DNA from: Deuterostichococcus epilithicus | Lineage: Eukaryota > Chlorophyta > Trebouxiophyceae > Prasiolales > Stichococcaceae | Direction: 5' to 3' | Assembly: GCA_033439295.1 (NCBI GenBank) | Contig: JAVTLE010000001.1 | Span: 248,001 to 312,000, forward strand | DNA length: 64,000 bases | Shown: piece after piece, positions 11,970 through 23,210 of the stretch | How positions within the stretch are numbered: the stretch's first letter is position 1 | Layout of the letters: each line of letters starts with the position of its first letter | Made by a program: the position numbers and the translations under genes | The notes under the pieces: model-generated | What the model saw: only the letters and a program-made list of their open reading frames with translations | Databases searched by the model: none | What the model was told of the DNA's origin: nothing

Positions 11970-13538
11970 CGTGGCTCGCTCTTCGCCGACGTCAGCAGCT
12001 GGCACAGTTGACAGACCACAACGGGCTGCGAGGTCCTGAGGCTTGTAAGCAATTGGCGCCCTGCTGCCTCATGACGGTGCCATGCCACCCGCTGCCAGGC
12101 ACCGCCAGCTGCAAGCGGCCGTGGCGACTCGTTCCGGCTGCACAGCAGTCCTGCTGCGCTGCGGCTGCAGCGTCAGCAACCCGCGGCGTGCTGATGAGGT
12201 TGCGCCAGTGCCGCAGTCACACCTTCTGGTCTGCACCTGCAGATGTGCAGGTGCTCTTCATCTCATCGCGCACATGACACCATGTTCAAAAGACAGATTC
12301 GGAGCTATTTCTAGTACTATGCTGCTAAGCTAAGGATCCTTGCCGACAGGGCTATGCTGCAGCCCCGTGCATGCCCACATCGACAGCAGCGATGCTTCTG
12401 CAGGCCGTCGACATCCCGGAGGCAGGTCGCTAGCGAATACATATTGACTGCTTTTGGCCGGCGATGGCCAGTCTGCAGATGTCTTTAGGGATCCAGTACG
12501 ATCGCCTCCTCAGTCACAAACCGGCCCGACACTCAAGACGCAACATGGCCTGCAAACCTGAGCACCCTGTGACGTTGCCTCGGTCTCATGATTAGCATAG
12601 CTCAATGGAGGAGATGCTTGCAAATGGTCCATTGGCATTCCAAGACCCCGGCGGCGAAGGCCGTTCTGTGCGGCTTCCCACCTGACTGCCAGCCACCGTA
12701 GTGGGGGCGCTTCAGTAACGCAAAACGAGTCATGCCGCATCGTGTGCCTCGCTGATTGCCTACCCTGAGCTCTGCGAGCCGTCAGAAAGTCGTGCACCCT
12801 CACCGAAAAGTGCACCAAGCCGCGTGAGGCACCGCGTCAATATTCTGTCCGAGCGCGGCGTCCACGGGGCGCGCGTCCAGGTGAGGTGCTCATGCGGGTC
12901 GGGACGCCCTGCACCAGCACGTCGCCGAGCTGCAAGGCTGTGCCAGCCGCTGCCAGGGCGCTTGGGCAGACGCGTTGAGCGCGTCAGGTTTCCTTTTGTT
13001 GCCCCCTTTGGATTCGGTGGAAAGGCCCGGTGAACTGATGGGAGCAAACGAATGGCAGAGAGCTCGCGACTGAAACTTCAGGCGCCCTGTGGCGATACCT
13101 TTTGAAATCTGGCGCCCTGTAATGTCTTTGAGCTCAATATCTCGGACTCGCCAACACAGATGGAAGCTGATGACTGTGCTGGACAGCCCCACAGCTGGTG
13201 GACTGCTTCATCTGAAGCTGTCAAGCTCCGCAAAGCTCCTTCGAACGACGGTCATTGGCTTGCAGCACGTTGTCTTTGTGGTAACCTTTGCAGGAAGGGT
13301 ACATCGACCTGAGTGCCTGACAGGCCGGGCAGAGTACGCCATATCTCACCCAGAGCACCGAAGGCCTATCATCTTGTGAGCCTCAAGGGGTGAACGACTG
13401 ATCGAGAGACGCGTCAGGGCACGGTATGCAGGTAGGCAATGCCGACAGCGCCGTCCGCCATGCGTGCCCGTGCAGACTCTTCACACCGCCGGTCAGACAC
13501 TGAGCGAACATGTTTGCTCACGATGCCATCTACAGGTG
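11970..13538. promoter_or_regulatory. Divergent intergenic region between RLK-1 and VDE-1
   Basis: About 1.6 kb separates two genes transcribed away from each other, so it should hold both promoters. No coding exon is supportable here. The sequence is visibly less GC-rich between about 12250 and 13400 than the flanking exons. No specific promoter element is claimed. Confidence 0.5.
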
Positions 13539-14005
13539 ATGGCTCCCGTCGACTGCCAGGCGGCTGTGCCGCATGGCGCAACCCGTCCACCGCCAAAGAC
13601 TCGCGCCGGCTCCACACGCTGGCGGCCATTCACCACGGCTAGGCCGCGAGTTGGCGCCTTTCAACCAACTCGATATGACGCAGTCGCACGCACCTTTGCC
13701 GGCGACGAAACAGCTTCCGGCCGGAGCCCTGGCGGGGCACTGCCGCAGTGGCTGCGCGGCTTTGCTTCAAAGGCGCTGGCAGCGGGCCTGGCGGCGGGCC
13801 TGGCGTTCGGGCAGCTTGCTCCGGCGGCCGTGGCGGCAGACACCGCTAAAGTCGGCAAATGCCTGCTGACCAACTGCCCGCTGCAGCTGGCGCGGTGCAT
13901 CGCGGACCCGAGCTGCGCCGAGAGCCTGCTGTGCCTACAGCAGTGCAACGGCAAGCCGGACGAGCAGGACTGCCAGGTGAGGCTGCAACAGTGCTGGATC
14001 GTCGC

Positions 14006-14038
<33 letters not shown>

Positions 14039-17000
14039 AGCTGCTGAAGGTCACTGCAGCAGCCGCTGCTGCTGCTTTCGTCCCCCATGCCGCCGCCGTC
14101 GCCGCTGCTACTGTGCACTTGCTACCTGTGCCTGAGCCCTGCCGGTCGGTGCCAGCTGTGCATGCTGGGGCCATTGCTGACAAGGGACGCTTTCCAAGGT
14201 GGCTCCGTCGCCCTACATGCAGATCAAGTGCACGGACCTGTTCGAAGACACCGCGGTCCAGGTGTTCAACGAGTGCGCAATCAGCAGCAACGACTGCGTG
14301 CCGCAGCGCATCGACAGCAACAAGGAGTGGCCGGTAAGCGGTCTGCTGCCGCATCGCATGCTGCTGTGAGCAATCCGCCTTGCCGGCGATTCAGCATGCG
14401 GACCGCTCCTGATGCGAGGCCCGCTCTGCCAGCAGTGCCGGTCCTGCCTGTCGGTGCGCATTGCTGCGTCCGGTCAGTGGTGTGCCAGGCCTCTCGCGCT
14501 TTTAGTTGGTCACATGGGACCTGCTGCCTTGCTGCACGCAGGTGCCACCAGAGTCGGCACTGGATAAGAGCTTCGACCTCAGCAGGTTCACGGGGCGCTG
14601 GTACATTACCGCGGGCCTCAACCAGCTGTTCGATGTGTTCCCCTGCCAGGAGCACTACTTTGGCGTACCACAGCCAGGTCAGTACCGGCCGACAAAGTGC
14701 CTGTGCTCGTTGTGTGCACCTTAGCAAGCTATGGCCCTTCGTCGCTTGCTGCATGGCCCCTGCCATGCCTGCCGCTGAGCCTCCTCATATGCTTAATCTG
14801 TGCAATGTCTGGCGCACTAGCAACCCGCATAGTGTGCTAAAAATTGCGCTGCTCACTCGTGTTTGGGCGTTTGTTCTGCTGGTGTCTCTCTGCTTTGAGA
14901 GCCTGCCTGCGCTGCAATGTCAGTGCATCAAGCAGGGCGTGAATCCAGCTGAAGACATGGTAGAGAGCGCACCCACAGTGACTCAGGAGGGCTGGAGGTG
15001 TAGCACAAATACAAGCACCATGTTCCACCCGCATTTGCCAGGTTCGCTGCTGACACCTGCCCTTGCCGCAGGCAAACTGTATGGAAGGATCAATTGGCGC
15101 ATCCCGAAGGGCGAAGACAACTTCATTGAGCGCACCACCATACAGACCTTCAACCAGCAGGAGAACCCCGCCATCCTGAAGAACTATGACAATGCGTGCG
15201 CGCCCATGCCCCATGCTGACATGCCTGACGCCATTGGGGAGTAGGCTCCGCTCTCGTTGATATGGCACTGCCGTCGCAGGCTGGCAGCGTCCCTGTCAGC
15301 ATGCGCAAAAGAGACGCCACTGCCACGCCCAATAAGTGTCGATGAGGCCGCCAGCCTCTTCCTCCCGTCTAGTTTCCCCTGTTGGGCAGCGACCAGCGCC
15401 GCGTGCGCCTAAAGTTCGATTCTGGTGCCGTTGTGTGCGCAGGTACCTAAACTACACGGATGACTGGTGATCCCTGTTTTGTTGCCACCGCGCATCCCTT
15501 CCCATCCGACCTGTTGTTGGCACCTGCTGCTTGGCGTACTGGTGTACTGTGAGGCACATCAGGTGGTGGCATGTCTGCATGCGGCGTAGTCGCAGCCATC
15601 TGTTGACCTATATGGTGCTGGCTCAGGTATGTCCTGGCATCCAAGCCAGACGAGTATGTCCTGGTCTACTACAAGGGCAGCAACGACGCATGGACCGGCT
15701 ACGGAGGCGCTACAGTGTACACGAGGTGCGTGCCTGCCTTCAAAGCTGTGCTGCCAGCTCGGACAGGTCCCATTTGCAGTGTACACGCACAGAGCCCTTG
15801 TCCGAGAGGGGCCGGGGTTTGCACATGTCAGCTGTCCGATGCGTATGCACTGGCGACCTGTCGACCTGCCACTGTCCTCCTGCGGCAGCCCACGCTGCAG
15901 TCTTGAGGCTCTTCCCACGCTGCAGTCTTGAGGCTGCTCCTCGACACCTGGCCTGCCGGAAGCGATGTGCGGATGTGCGTGTGAGCTGACCGGCGTCGTT
16001 GCCCGCAGGGAGAAGGAGCTGCCGCAGAAGTACGTGCCCGAGATCCGTGCGGCGCTGCAGAAGATCGACCGCCGCTGGGAGGACTTCCAGCTGACAGACA
16101 ACAGCTGCAAGCCGCGGCGGGGCGCGCGGTCGGCCATCGAGCGCATCGGGCGCGCCTTTGAGGCGGTGAGGCGGCCAGAAGAACATGTTCACACCCTCTC
16201 ACGCGAGCCAGCTGGGGCCTGAGGCGTTTGCATTCACAACTAGTCGGCACTCCAGGACCGGAGCAGTCCCGCATGGAAAGCCCTCAGCACGGAGATCCTG
16301 CATGGCACACTGCCCTTGGACTGTTGCCCGGACCTGCCCCGGCAGCCTGACCATCCCTGCCTCTGCCTGCACCCGGTCATCTAACAGCACACGAAAAAGC
16401 GGGCACTGGAAGCTGGCCTTGTCGTATGGCATGCTTTGTGCTGAGTGGTAGGCATTCAGAGTCGGTGCCACGACATGGCGCCTGACGGGCTGATCGTGCG
16501 TGCGCAAACCAGCCTGGGCGCCCTCATGCCGCAAGCAACCCCTTGCAACATGCGCGCAGGGCGTGGGAACCGCTGAGGAGGAGCTGGGGGATGAGAGCGC
16601 AGTGGCAAACGGGCTGCGTTCTTTTGGGCGCGGGTTGACCACCCTGGAGCACCAGCTGACGCCGGACTCCCAGAAGGAGCAGGCGAGTCCGCACCTGGGT
16701 CCATGCCCCGCTTGTGCATGCTTTCGCGGCAGCCTGCTGCTGAGAAAGGTGTGCCAGCCAGGGGTTGCGGCAGGCTGGTGGCTGTGGAGGTTTGACGGCT
16801 GACCGCTTTACCTGTTTAGCAGACCAGCGATGATGCTGAAACCGAACAAAGACCTGCATAACTGGACCTCGTGCAGTGCTGCACTACACGAAAATCGTCG
16901 TCTACAACACACACGCACACCGTTGTGACGTTTTTCGGCGCTGGCATCATGTAGGCGCCGCCCAGCAGTGAGATGGAGGATGCAGAACGGTACTTGCGGA

Positions 17001-17047
17001 AGATCGAGGAGGGCTTTCCAGATAAGCATTACGCCAAGACGAAGTAA
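13539..17047 (+). CDS. VDE: Violaxanthin de-epoxidase, plant type (VDE-1)
   Basis: Thylakoid-lumen enzyme that de-epoxidises violaxanthin via antheraxanthin to zeaxanthin with ascorbate at acidic pH. Nine exons close to 434 aa: 13539-13976, 14223-14333, 14542-14677, 15072-15195, 15443-15466, 15627-15725, 16009-16165, 16560-16682, 16955-17047. The N-terminus (about 110 aa) looks like a bipartite plastid and lumen transit ending near [10 protein letters not shown]. The Cys-rich domain (LLTNCPLQLARC, QQCNGKPDEQDC) is followed by the lipocalin core ([42 protein letters not shown]). The mature part keeps 12 of the 13 cysteines of land-plant VDE. A charged, helical C-terminus ends the protein. The last intron appears to use a GC donor. 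Start choice: the ATG at 13539 is the first in-frame ATG before the transit peptide; an upstream GTG-led extension is not supported. Confidence 0.93.
14008..14039. repeat. CTG/GCT triplet microsatellite in VDE-1 intron 1
   Basis: About ten perfect triplets lie in the first intron of VDE-1, just after the donor at 13977. The run is non-coding in the VDE model. Confidence 0.85.
15890..15935. repeat. Short direct repeat in VDE-1 intron 6
   Basis: Two adjacent copies of a roughly 22-base unit containing CACGCTGCAGTCTTGAGGCT lie in the intron between exons 6 and 7. They look like a simple local duplication. Confidence 0.8.
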
Positions 17048-17811
17048 TGACGTACACCATTTTGATGACATGCGGCCGCCGGCGGGCCAGACCGGCGGCT
17101 GCGTGGCTGAGCCTCTAAAGGACGCACCGTCTTGGATTTGAGATTGTTTCGAACATGAAATGCGGATGAATGTCATCAATGTAGCTTCTGTTGTCTCAGC
17201 ATGTGCCAGGTGCCACCATTCATGTATATTTTTTGCCGATGCTAATAATGTTTGCGCGCTGCGTCTTGGAGCGGAGCGCAATGCAATTTCAACAAATTGA
17301 AATGGCAGAACGATATTGATCATCACTTGCTCGTCTCCAAAATTTTCCATTTGGGAATGAAGATCGAAATATTTCCGTCTGCGCTCCTCTTTGCTCTAAA
17401 ATTTGCTCCTTGGGAAACAACACTTGCTTGCGGCGGCAACAGCGGCGCTTGCAGTAATTTATCTCTAGGCCAGAATCGATCTTGCCAGCGTTTACAAGTC
17501 AGGCAGGTGACTACTTTGAGCATCTCCTCTGTGGCCCAAACCAACGTCGCTGCTTAGCAACGAACAAATACCCTACGTACTTGAACCAGAGAACAGGACT
17601 AGTCATCAAACCCTGGTGACCCTGGTGGGTGGCGCATGTCCCCTGGAAGACTTTTCGACACGTATTCGCAAGAATTCATTCTGGAAGGACCTTCAGGACG
17701 AAAATTTCACGACGGTCAGCTGGCAAGGAACCTTTGATCTGCCGCTTCGACCGCGCACCCGCAATAGAGCGTTTGACGCCCTCGGTGTATACGGGTCGTG
17801 TTGCGCCCCAT
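17048..17811. other. Intergenic region VDE-1 to RLK-2
   Basis: This contains the 3' flank of VDE-1 and the upstream region of RLK-2. It is AT-richer than the exons. An in-frame extension of RLK-2 upstream to about 17629 is open, but it lacks coding character and would bury the signal peptide. No other gene is seen. Confidence 0.5.
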
Positions 17812-20800
17812 ATGGGCCGTCGCGTACTCCGCAGTGCCGCGACCACCGCCCTCTTGTGTCTGGCGATCTGCGCCGCGTCTCGCAGCCACGCCTCAGAGAC
17901 GACAGTGAGGGATAGCAAGTCGTTGGCGGCTGCGCTGTCCGCGCCTGAGGTACTGCGCATCGGCATCCAAGGTGGGCGTCCGGGTGTGCCCCTCAAAGTG
18001 TGGAGACGGGGAAAAAGGGGCGAACCTGGACATCTGGAAACGCAAGGCGTGGGTGCGGAGCGGGCCAGACCGGCAGTGGCTCTGCTTGTCACCATGCGGG
18101 GAGGTGGTGCGAAGCCGCTAAGGGGTCTGCAGAGAAAAGTGTCTAAAAAGTGCTACGTCGAAGCGGCCGCAAGCGGCGTGTGGGGGTGGCACTGTCCGCC
18201 CTGTCTGAGCGGAAGGAAACGTGGCCGGCACTGCCACATTTCTCGGCACGAGTGACAATCCCGCCGACAGCGAGTGGCCAAAGTATGGCCAAAGATATTT
18301 GCAACAGACACTTTGTAAGCGCGATGAGGTCGTTGGACGCCCGATGCAGGCCTATCGACTACAGCTTCGGCTTGCAAATGTTCCAGTGGTAATGTTGTAT
18401 ACTAGGCTGGATCTGCACACTGAACGAAGTTGGCCCACCAGAACTTCCTTTCCCAGATTGCAACTTAAGCACCATAACACAACTCGTCATATGGGCGCAC
18501 CTGCCTATCATGTTCCTGTCAGCTGCCGCCGAGGGATGAAGGGGCAGCGACAGCTCTCGGCAGCATCAGCTGGCGCCTGACCGCAAGCTGTGCACCGCTG
18601 AAGCCCGACTGGCAAACAGCCCGGCTGATGTTTGCTCGGACCTCAGCTTAGATCCCTACTGCCTTGGATCGCAGGCTCCGTTCGCGTGGATCCACGGCAC
18701 TTCCGAACATCTGCATTTGTCGGCGGCGGCCGGCATGTCACCCTAACCTCAGGTGCTGCCGGTGCTGGTGCTCGAACGCTCGTGTTCTGCTTCGTGTCTG
18801 TCTTGCAAATGCGGCCTGGAGAGGGCTGCCTGTCACGGTGCTGCACGGCAGCGACTGTAGCACACTGGCGGCCTGGTGCACAGCCGGGTAGCGGGCCTGT
18901 AGCCTGATGCCTCGCACATTCAACTGCTGAGAAGTGCCCCTCGTGCCTGCAGCTGGCGGCAGCAGCGCCAGCGTGCTGGACTTTGGCGGCACCTCGGACG
19001 TGCTGCATGTCGGCAGCGGCGGGTTGCTGGAGCTGCAGCAACTGCGCGCGGCGGGCTTTGCGCTGCCGACCGAACGCGGTAGCCCGGCTGCCGACAGCAT
19101 CCTCTCGCCCTCCGTGCAGCTCGCCCCCGGCGGCGCGGTGAGAAGAGTTCGTATCACGTCGGTCCCTGCAGTCACGATCTCGTGGTTCGGCGGGCTGCAC
19201 CAATGCGCAGCGCCGGGAGGAACTGTGGATGCCGCCTGCCCGCATCCAGGTCAGAGTTGCTCAACGCTCGGCAACCACGGGGATGCATTGGGTTTGACCT
19301 CGGGCTGCGCACTCTCACAACCATCTGCGCCCCACGCAGATCGGCCTGGACAGTGTGGAGCTTCGCTACCAGCGGCGCGCGGAGTTCGCCGACTGCGGCG
19401 TGCACCAGGCCAGCCTGAGGGCGCTCTTCACCAAGCGCTACGCCGGCAGTGAGGTCCAGCTGCTGCCGTCAGGCGCGCTGCTGGTGGCCGCCGCCGATGC
19501 TGTGTCCGCCACGATCGAGCTGCAGTCGTATGGCCGGCCCATAGGGTGAGCGGCGCACCGTGCCTGCATTCATGCCTTCATCCACCCAGCGGCCGGCTTG
19601 CGATGTGACTGAGCCGCAGCCCCAGAGGCTCAACGTGTGCTTGCGTCGCCACGCGGCTGCGCTGGCGGGCTGCGAGGTTCCAACATTGTGTGTGCCCTAA
19701 TGTGCAGGCAGGCACTGCTGACGGCACGCAACAGCACTTTCGTGTGTGTGGAGGAGCGCGGTTCGTGCGAGAACGAGGCATGTGGAGCCACACCAACAGG
19801 TGAGCTCATTGTGACACTCAGCACATGTGCAGCAAGCACCAGCACACTGCAGCACACATCCACCCCAAGAGCAAGCTTGCCTGGGCAAGACTGCAAGCTG
19901 CTCACTTCGCTGCCTGTCGACTGTTCGAGCCTTCTGCCGCTGCCCTTGCAGCATCATCTCACAGCATCTGCATCTGAGCAGTTAAACCCACACGCGGTCA
20001 CTGGGCGCAGCGTTCTGGCGGCTAGCGGCAGCGGCTTTGCGGCCAGAGTTTGCTGCCGCAGCCTTTGGGACGGCCTTCGCCGTCGCCGCTGTGGCGGTCT
20101 GCAGCCTGCTGGCAGCGCAGGGACGCACGAGGCGCGCCCACGAATCGGCGCTGACAGCGGCAAAGGTCGGTGCAATGCAGCGCCTCTCTGCTGTCGAGGG
20201 TTTGGGGCCCGCTCTGTTCGACTGGCACCTTGCATGAGCCCCCGGAGCATGTCTGTGATGAGACTGGCCGGGCCCCCTGCCAGTGACGTGCCGGCGCAGT
20301 CGCTTCGACATCCCCTGCTGACCCCTGCCCGCTGCCAGAGTAGTGGGCCCTTCATGTGACCGGCAGTCTCCGCTCATTATTCCGTCAGCCGGATACGCAG
20401 GTGGTAGCGGCACAGGCGCTGGCGGCGTCGAGCGGCGGCAGCGCCGACGGCTCGCTACCCAGCCGCCCCGGCTCCATTGAGGGCAGCATGCTTGGCCGCG
20501 CGGCATCGGCCAGCACGCAGCACAGCAGCGGCGGCAGCCTGGTCATGCCCTACATGTGAGGCTGCTGTCGAGGCAGCTTCTGGTGGCTGAGCCCCGCAGA
20601 TTGCAGCGTGCTGCAGGATGTCATGCAATGCCGCAAGCTTCTCATGTCCCATTCCTGCAAGGCAACCCGTCGGCGTTGGGCATGCGGTCCAGCCCCCAAA
20701 CACCTGCAGGCGGTCGGCATTGACGGCAGCACCATGTATTGCTCGTCCCGAGGCTTGGGCCTCCAAAGTGCTCCGGGTACCTTGACCCCTCGACTGGCCG

Positions 20801-23159
20801 CCGTGCCCTGCAAAACCGCCCTTCTCGCCCCTCGCAGGCTGCCCGGCAGCCCGGCCGGCCCCGAGGGCGCGGCGGCATCGTCGCCGGCGCCGCCCGACCG
20901 GGAGAAGCCGGGCGAGTCCTCGCAGTATGGCGACCATCACAGCTACCTGCTCAAAATGCGCATGGAGGGCGGCCTGGAGGGCATCGAGATAGGGCCCCTG
21001 CTGGTGCGTCGAAAACCCTGAAACTTTAGCCAGCCACGAGGGTTGGGGCCCTGACAAACCGGTGAACGCTGTGCACTGCGCTGCCGCCGCTTTAGGGATT
21101 ACCCTACAGCCTCGCAGGGCAGGCCACGGGCGCCACATGCCTCTGTGCTGGGCGGAGCCGTGGCGTGCACATGCCCACGCGTTGCAGGGCTCCGACGCTT
21201 TTCCGAGCGTGCCGCTGCCCAACTCGTTGTGTCAGATAGACGCCGTCTGCCGCCTGCACGATTTGCTGGTGTTAGGGCTTCAAGGGTGGCTGGTGCGCTG
21301 CCCTTGACGAGCTGTGTGTTCGATCGCAGGGTCGAGGCAGCTATGGCAAGGTTTATAAAGGCGAGTCCCTCTGTTGATCCGGTCTCGCTTCGTTTGTGTG
21401 TCTCTTTAGCGTGCTGTCCTTAGTCGTGCTGCCTCGGTGAGTGAGCTGGCTGGCAAGGCGGAGCGGCAGGTGAGGTGCTGCAGATCTCTCGGACCCTCGG
21501 TGTTGCGGGCCGAAGTGCTGGTGCTCACAACAGACCATTGACACCAGACTTTGAGACCAGACGCCTGCCGCCTGATGCCTTCCAGATGCTGTCGCGCCTG
21601 CCGCCCGCTCGCCACCTGCAGGCTGCTGGAAGGGTGCGCTCGTGGCCACTGGGGGTGGCTGATCACAGCCCACCGCGGCCCTGCAGCACTGTGTGACAAG
21701 CCTACCAAGAAGCAGGTGTATGAACGTCGCTCAGTTGTGCAGGCCGGAGAAAAGGGGCCATCACAAGGTGGCGGAGCACAGCAACAGCTGATGTGGCGGC
21801 GACCGTCTCATGAGGCAGGCTGGCGGCCTGAACCCTAAACTCTAAACCCTGCGCACAGGCCGGTGGAAGGGCGCGCTGGTGGCCATCAAGGTGGTGGAGC
21901 ACAACATGGGCGGCACCGCCATTGTGGTGGAAGGCGCCCGGGAGTCGCTGCTGACTGCGTCGGTGTCGCACCCCAATGTGGTGAGTCCAGAGGACTCATA
22001 GAGAGGGACACATAGTGACGGAAAAGCGGCTCCAGCCTGCACTCTGCGAGCCTGCAACACTTGCAGGCGGGCGTCACGGGCTGCAGCGTCGGCGAGCTCA
22101 GGGCAGGCGCTGCGGTACCGGTCGGCTTCGGCGTGGAGGGCAGGGCACAGTCGGATCGCCCTGGCTGCAGCGTTGCTGCGTTCCCAGCTTGTCCACGGAC
22201 CAACTGTTTCGACTGGCCTCAGGCTGCATCAGGCATCAGGCTGTTGACTGCATCCTCCTCCTCGCTGAGGATCCCCACGCAAGGGTTGCCCCCCCCTGCG
22301 CAGATCTGCTGCTACAAGATCTGCTCCGTGCTGATCCATCAAAACGAGGGCGCCACCGACGCGGACGGCTTCCCCACGTCCGTGTCCGGCGACACGGACT
22401 TCAGCTCCCTCAGCAGCACCGGCTTAAATCCATCCATGAGCAACGGCGGCATTGCCGTCGGCGGCCGCAGCGGCGCCGGCGGCGGCGCCGTTGCCACCTC
22501 AGTCACCGCGGAGGAGGCGCAGGCAGTAATCGCCGGCAAGGGCGGCTCAGTGCGATCGCTGAGCACCTGCGGCGGCTCCGCCCGCAGCGGCAGCTACTCT
22601 GGCCATGGCGGTGGACGCGGCAGCGGCGGCAGTAGCGGCGGTCGCGGCAGCGGCGGCGGCGACACGGTGTTCAGCCATGGCTCCGGCAGCACTGAGGCTC
22701 TGGCGGAGCTGCTGTACGCTTCAGACCCCTCGCGAGGTGGGCTGAGATGGTGGCGCAGGCGCGCTGCAGCCTACCTTCGATGCCTCGGTTCCCGCACATG
22801 TGCCGCAGCCCCCCTGGCTGAGCAGCGTGTGCACGAGGGGTAGCAGAACTCCGCGTGGACGCGCTGGCGCCACGGCCGCCCATTGGCTGATCCAGCCAGC
22901 AATGCCGCTCTCTTCCCCGGGGGCGCAGGGCTCATGAGGGGGGCCTCCGGCATCAGGCGGCGCTCGGCGGACACAGTGTTCAAGCCGGCGCACGTAGAGG
23001 TTATCCAGGATCCCGCCATGGAGGTGGCGCCGGTGCCAGAGGCCACACCTGGGGAGCAGGTGAGGTTGGCTGTGTGCGCGCCGCCAGCGAGGCCGGCCTG
23101 CTGAAGCAGAGGTTGCGACCCGCATCCGCTGCGTCCAGCTGCCGCGTCTGCATGGCAAA

Positions 23160-23210
<51 letters not shown>

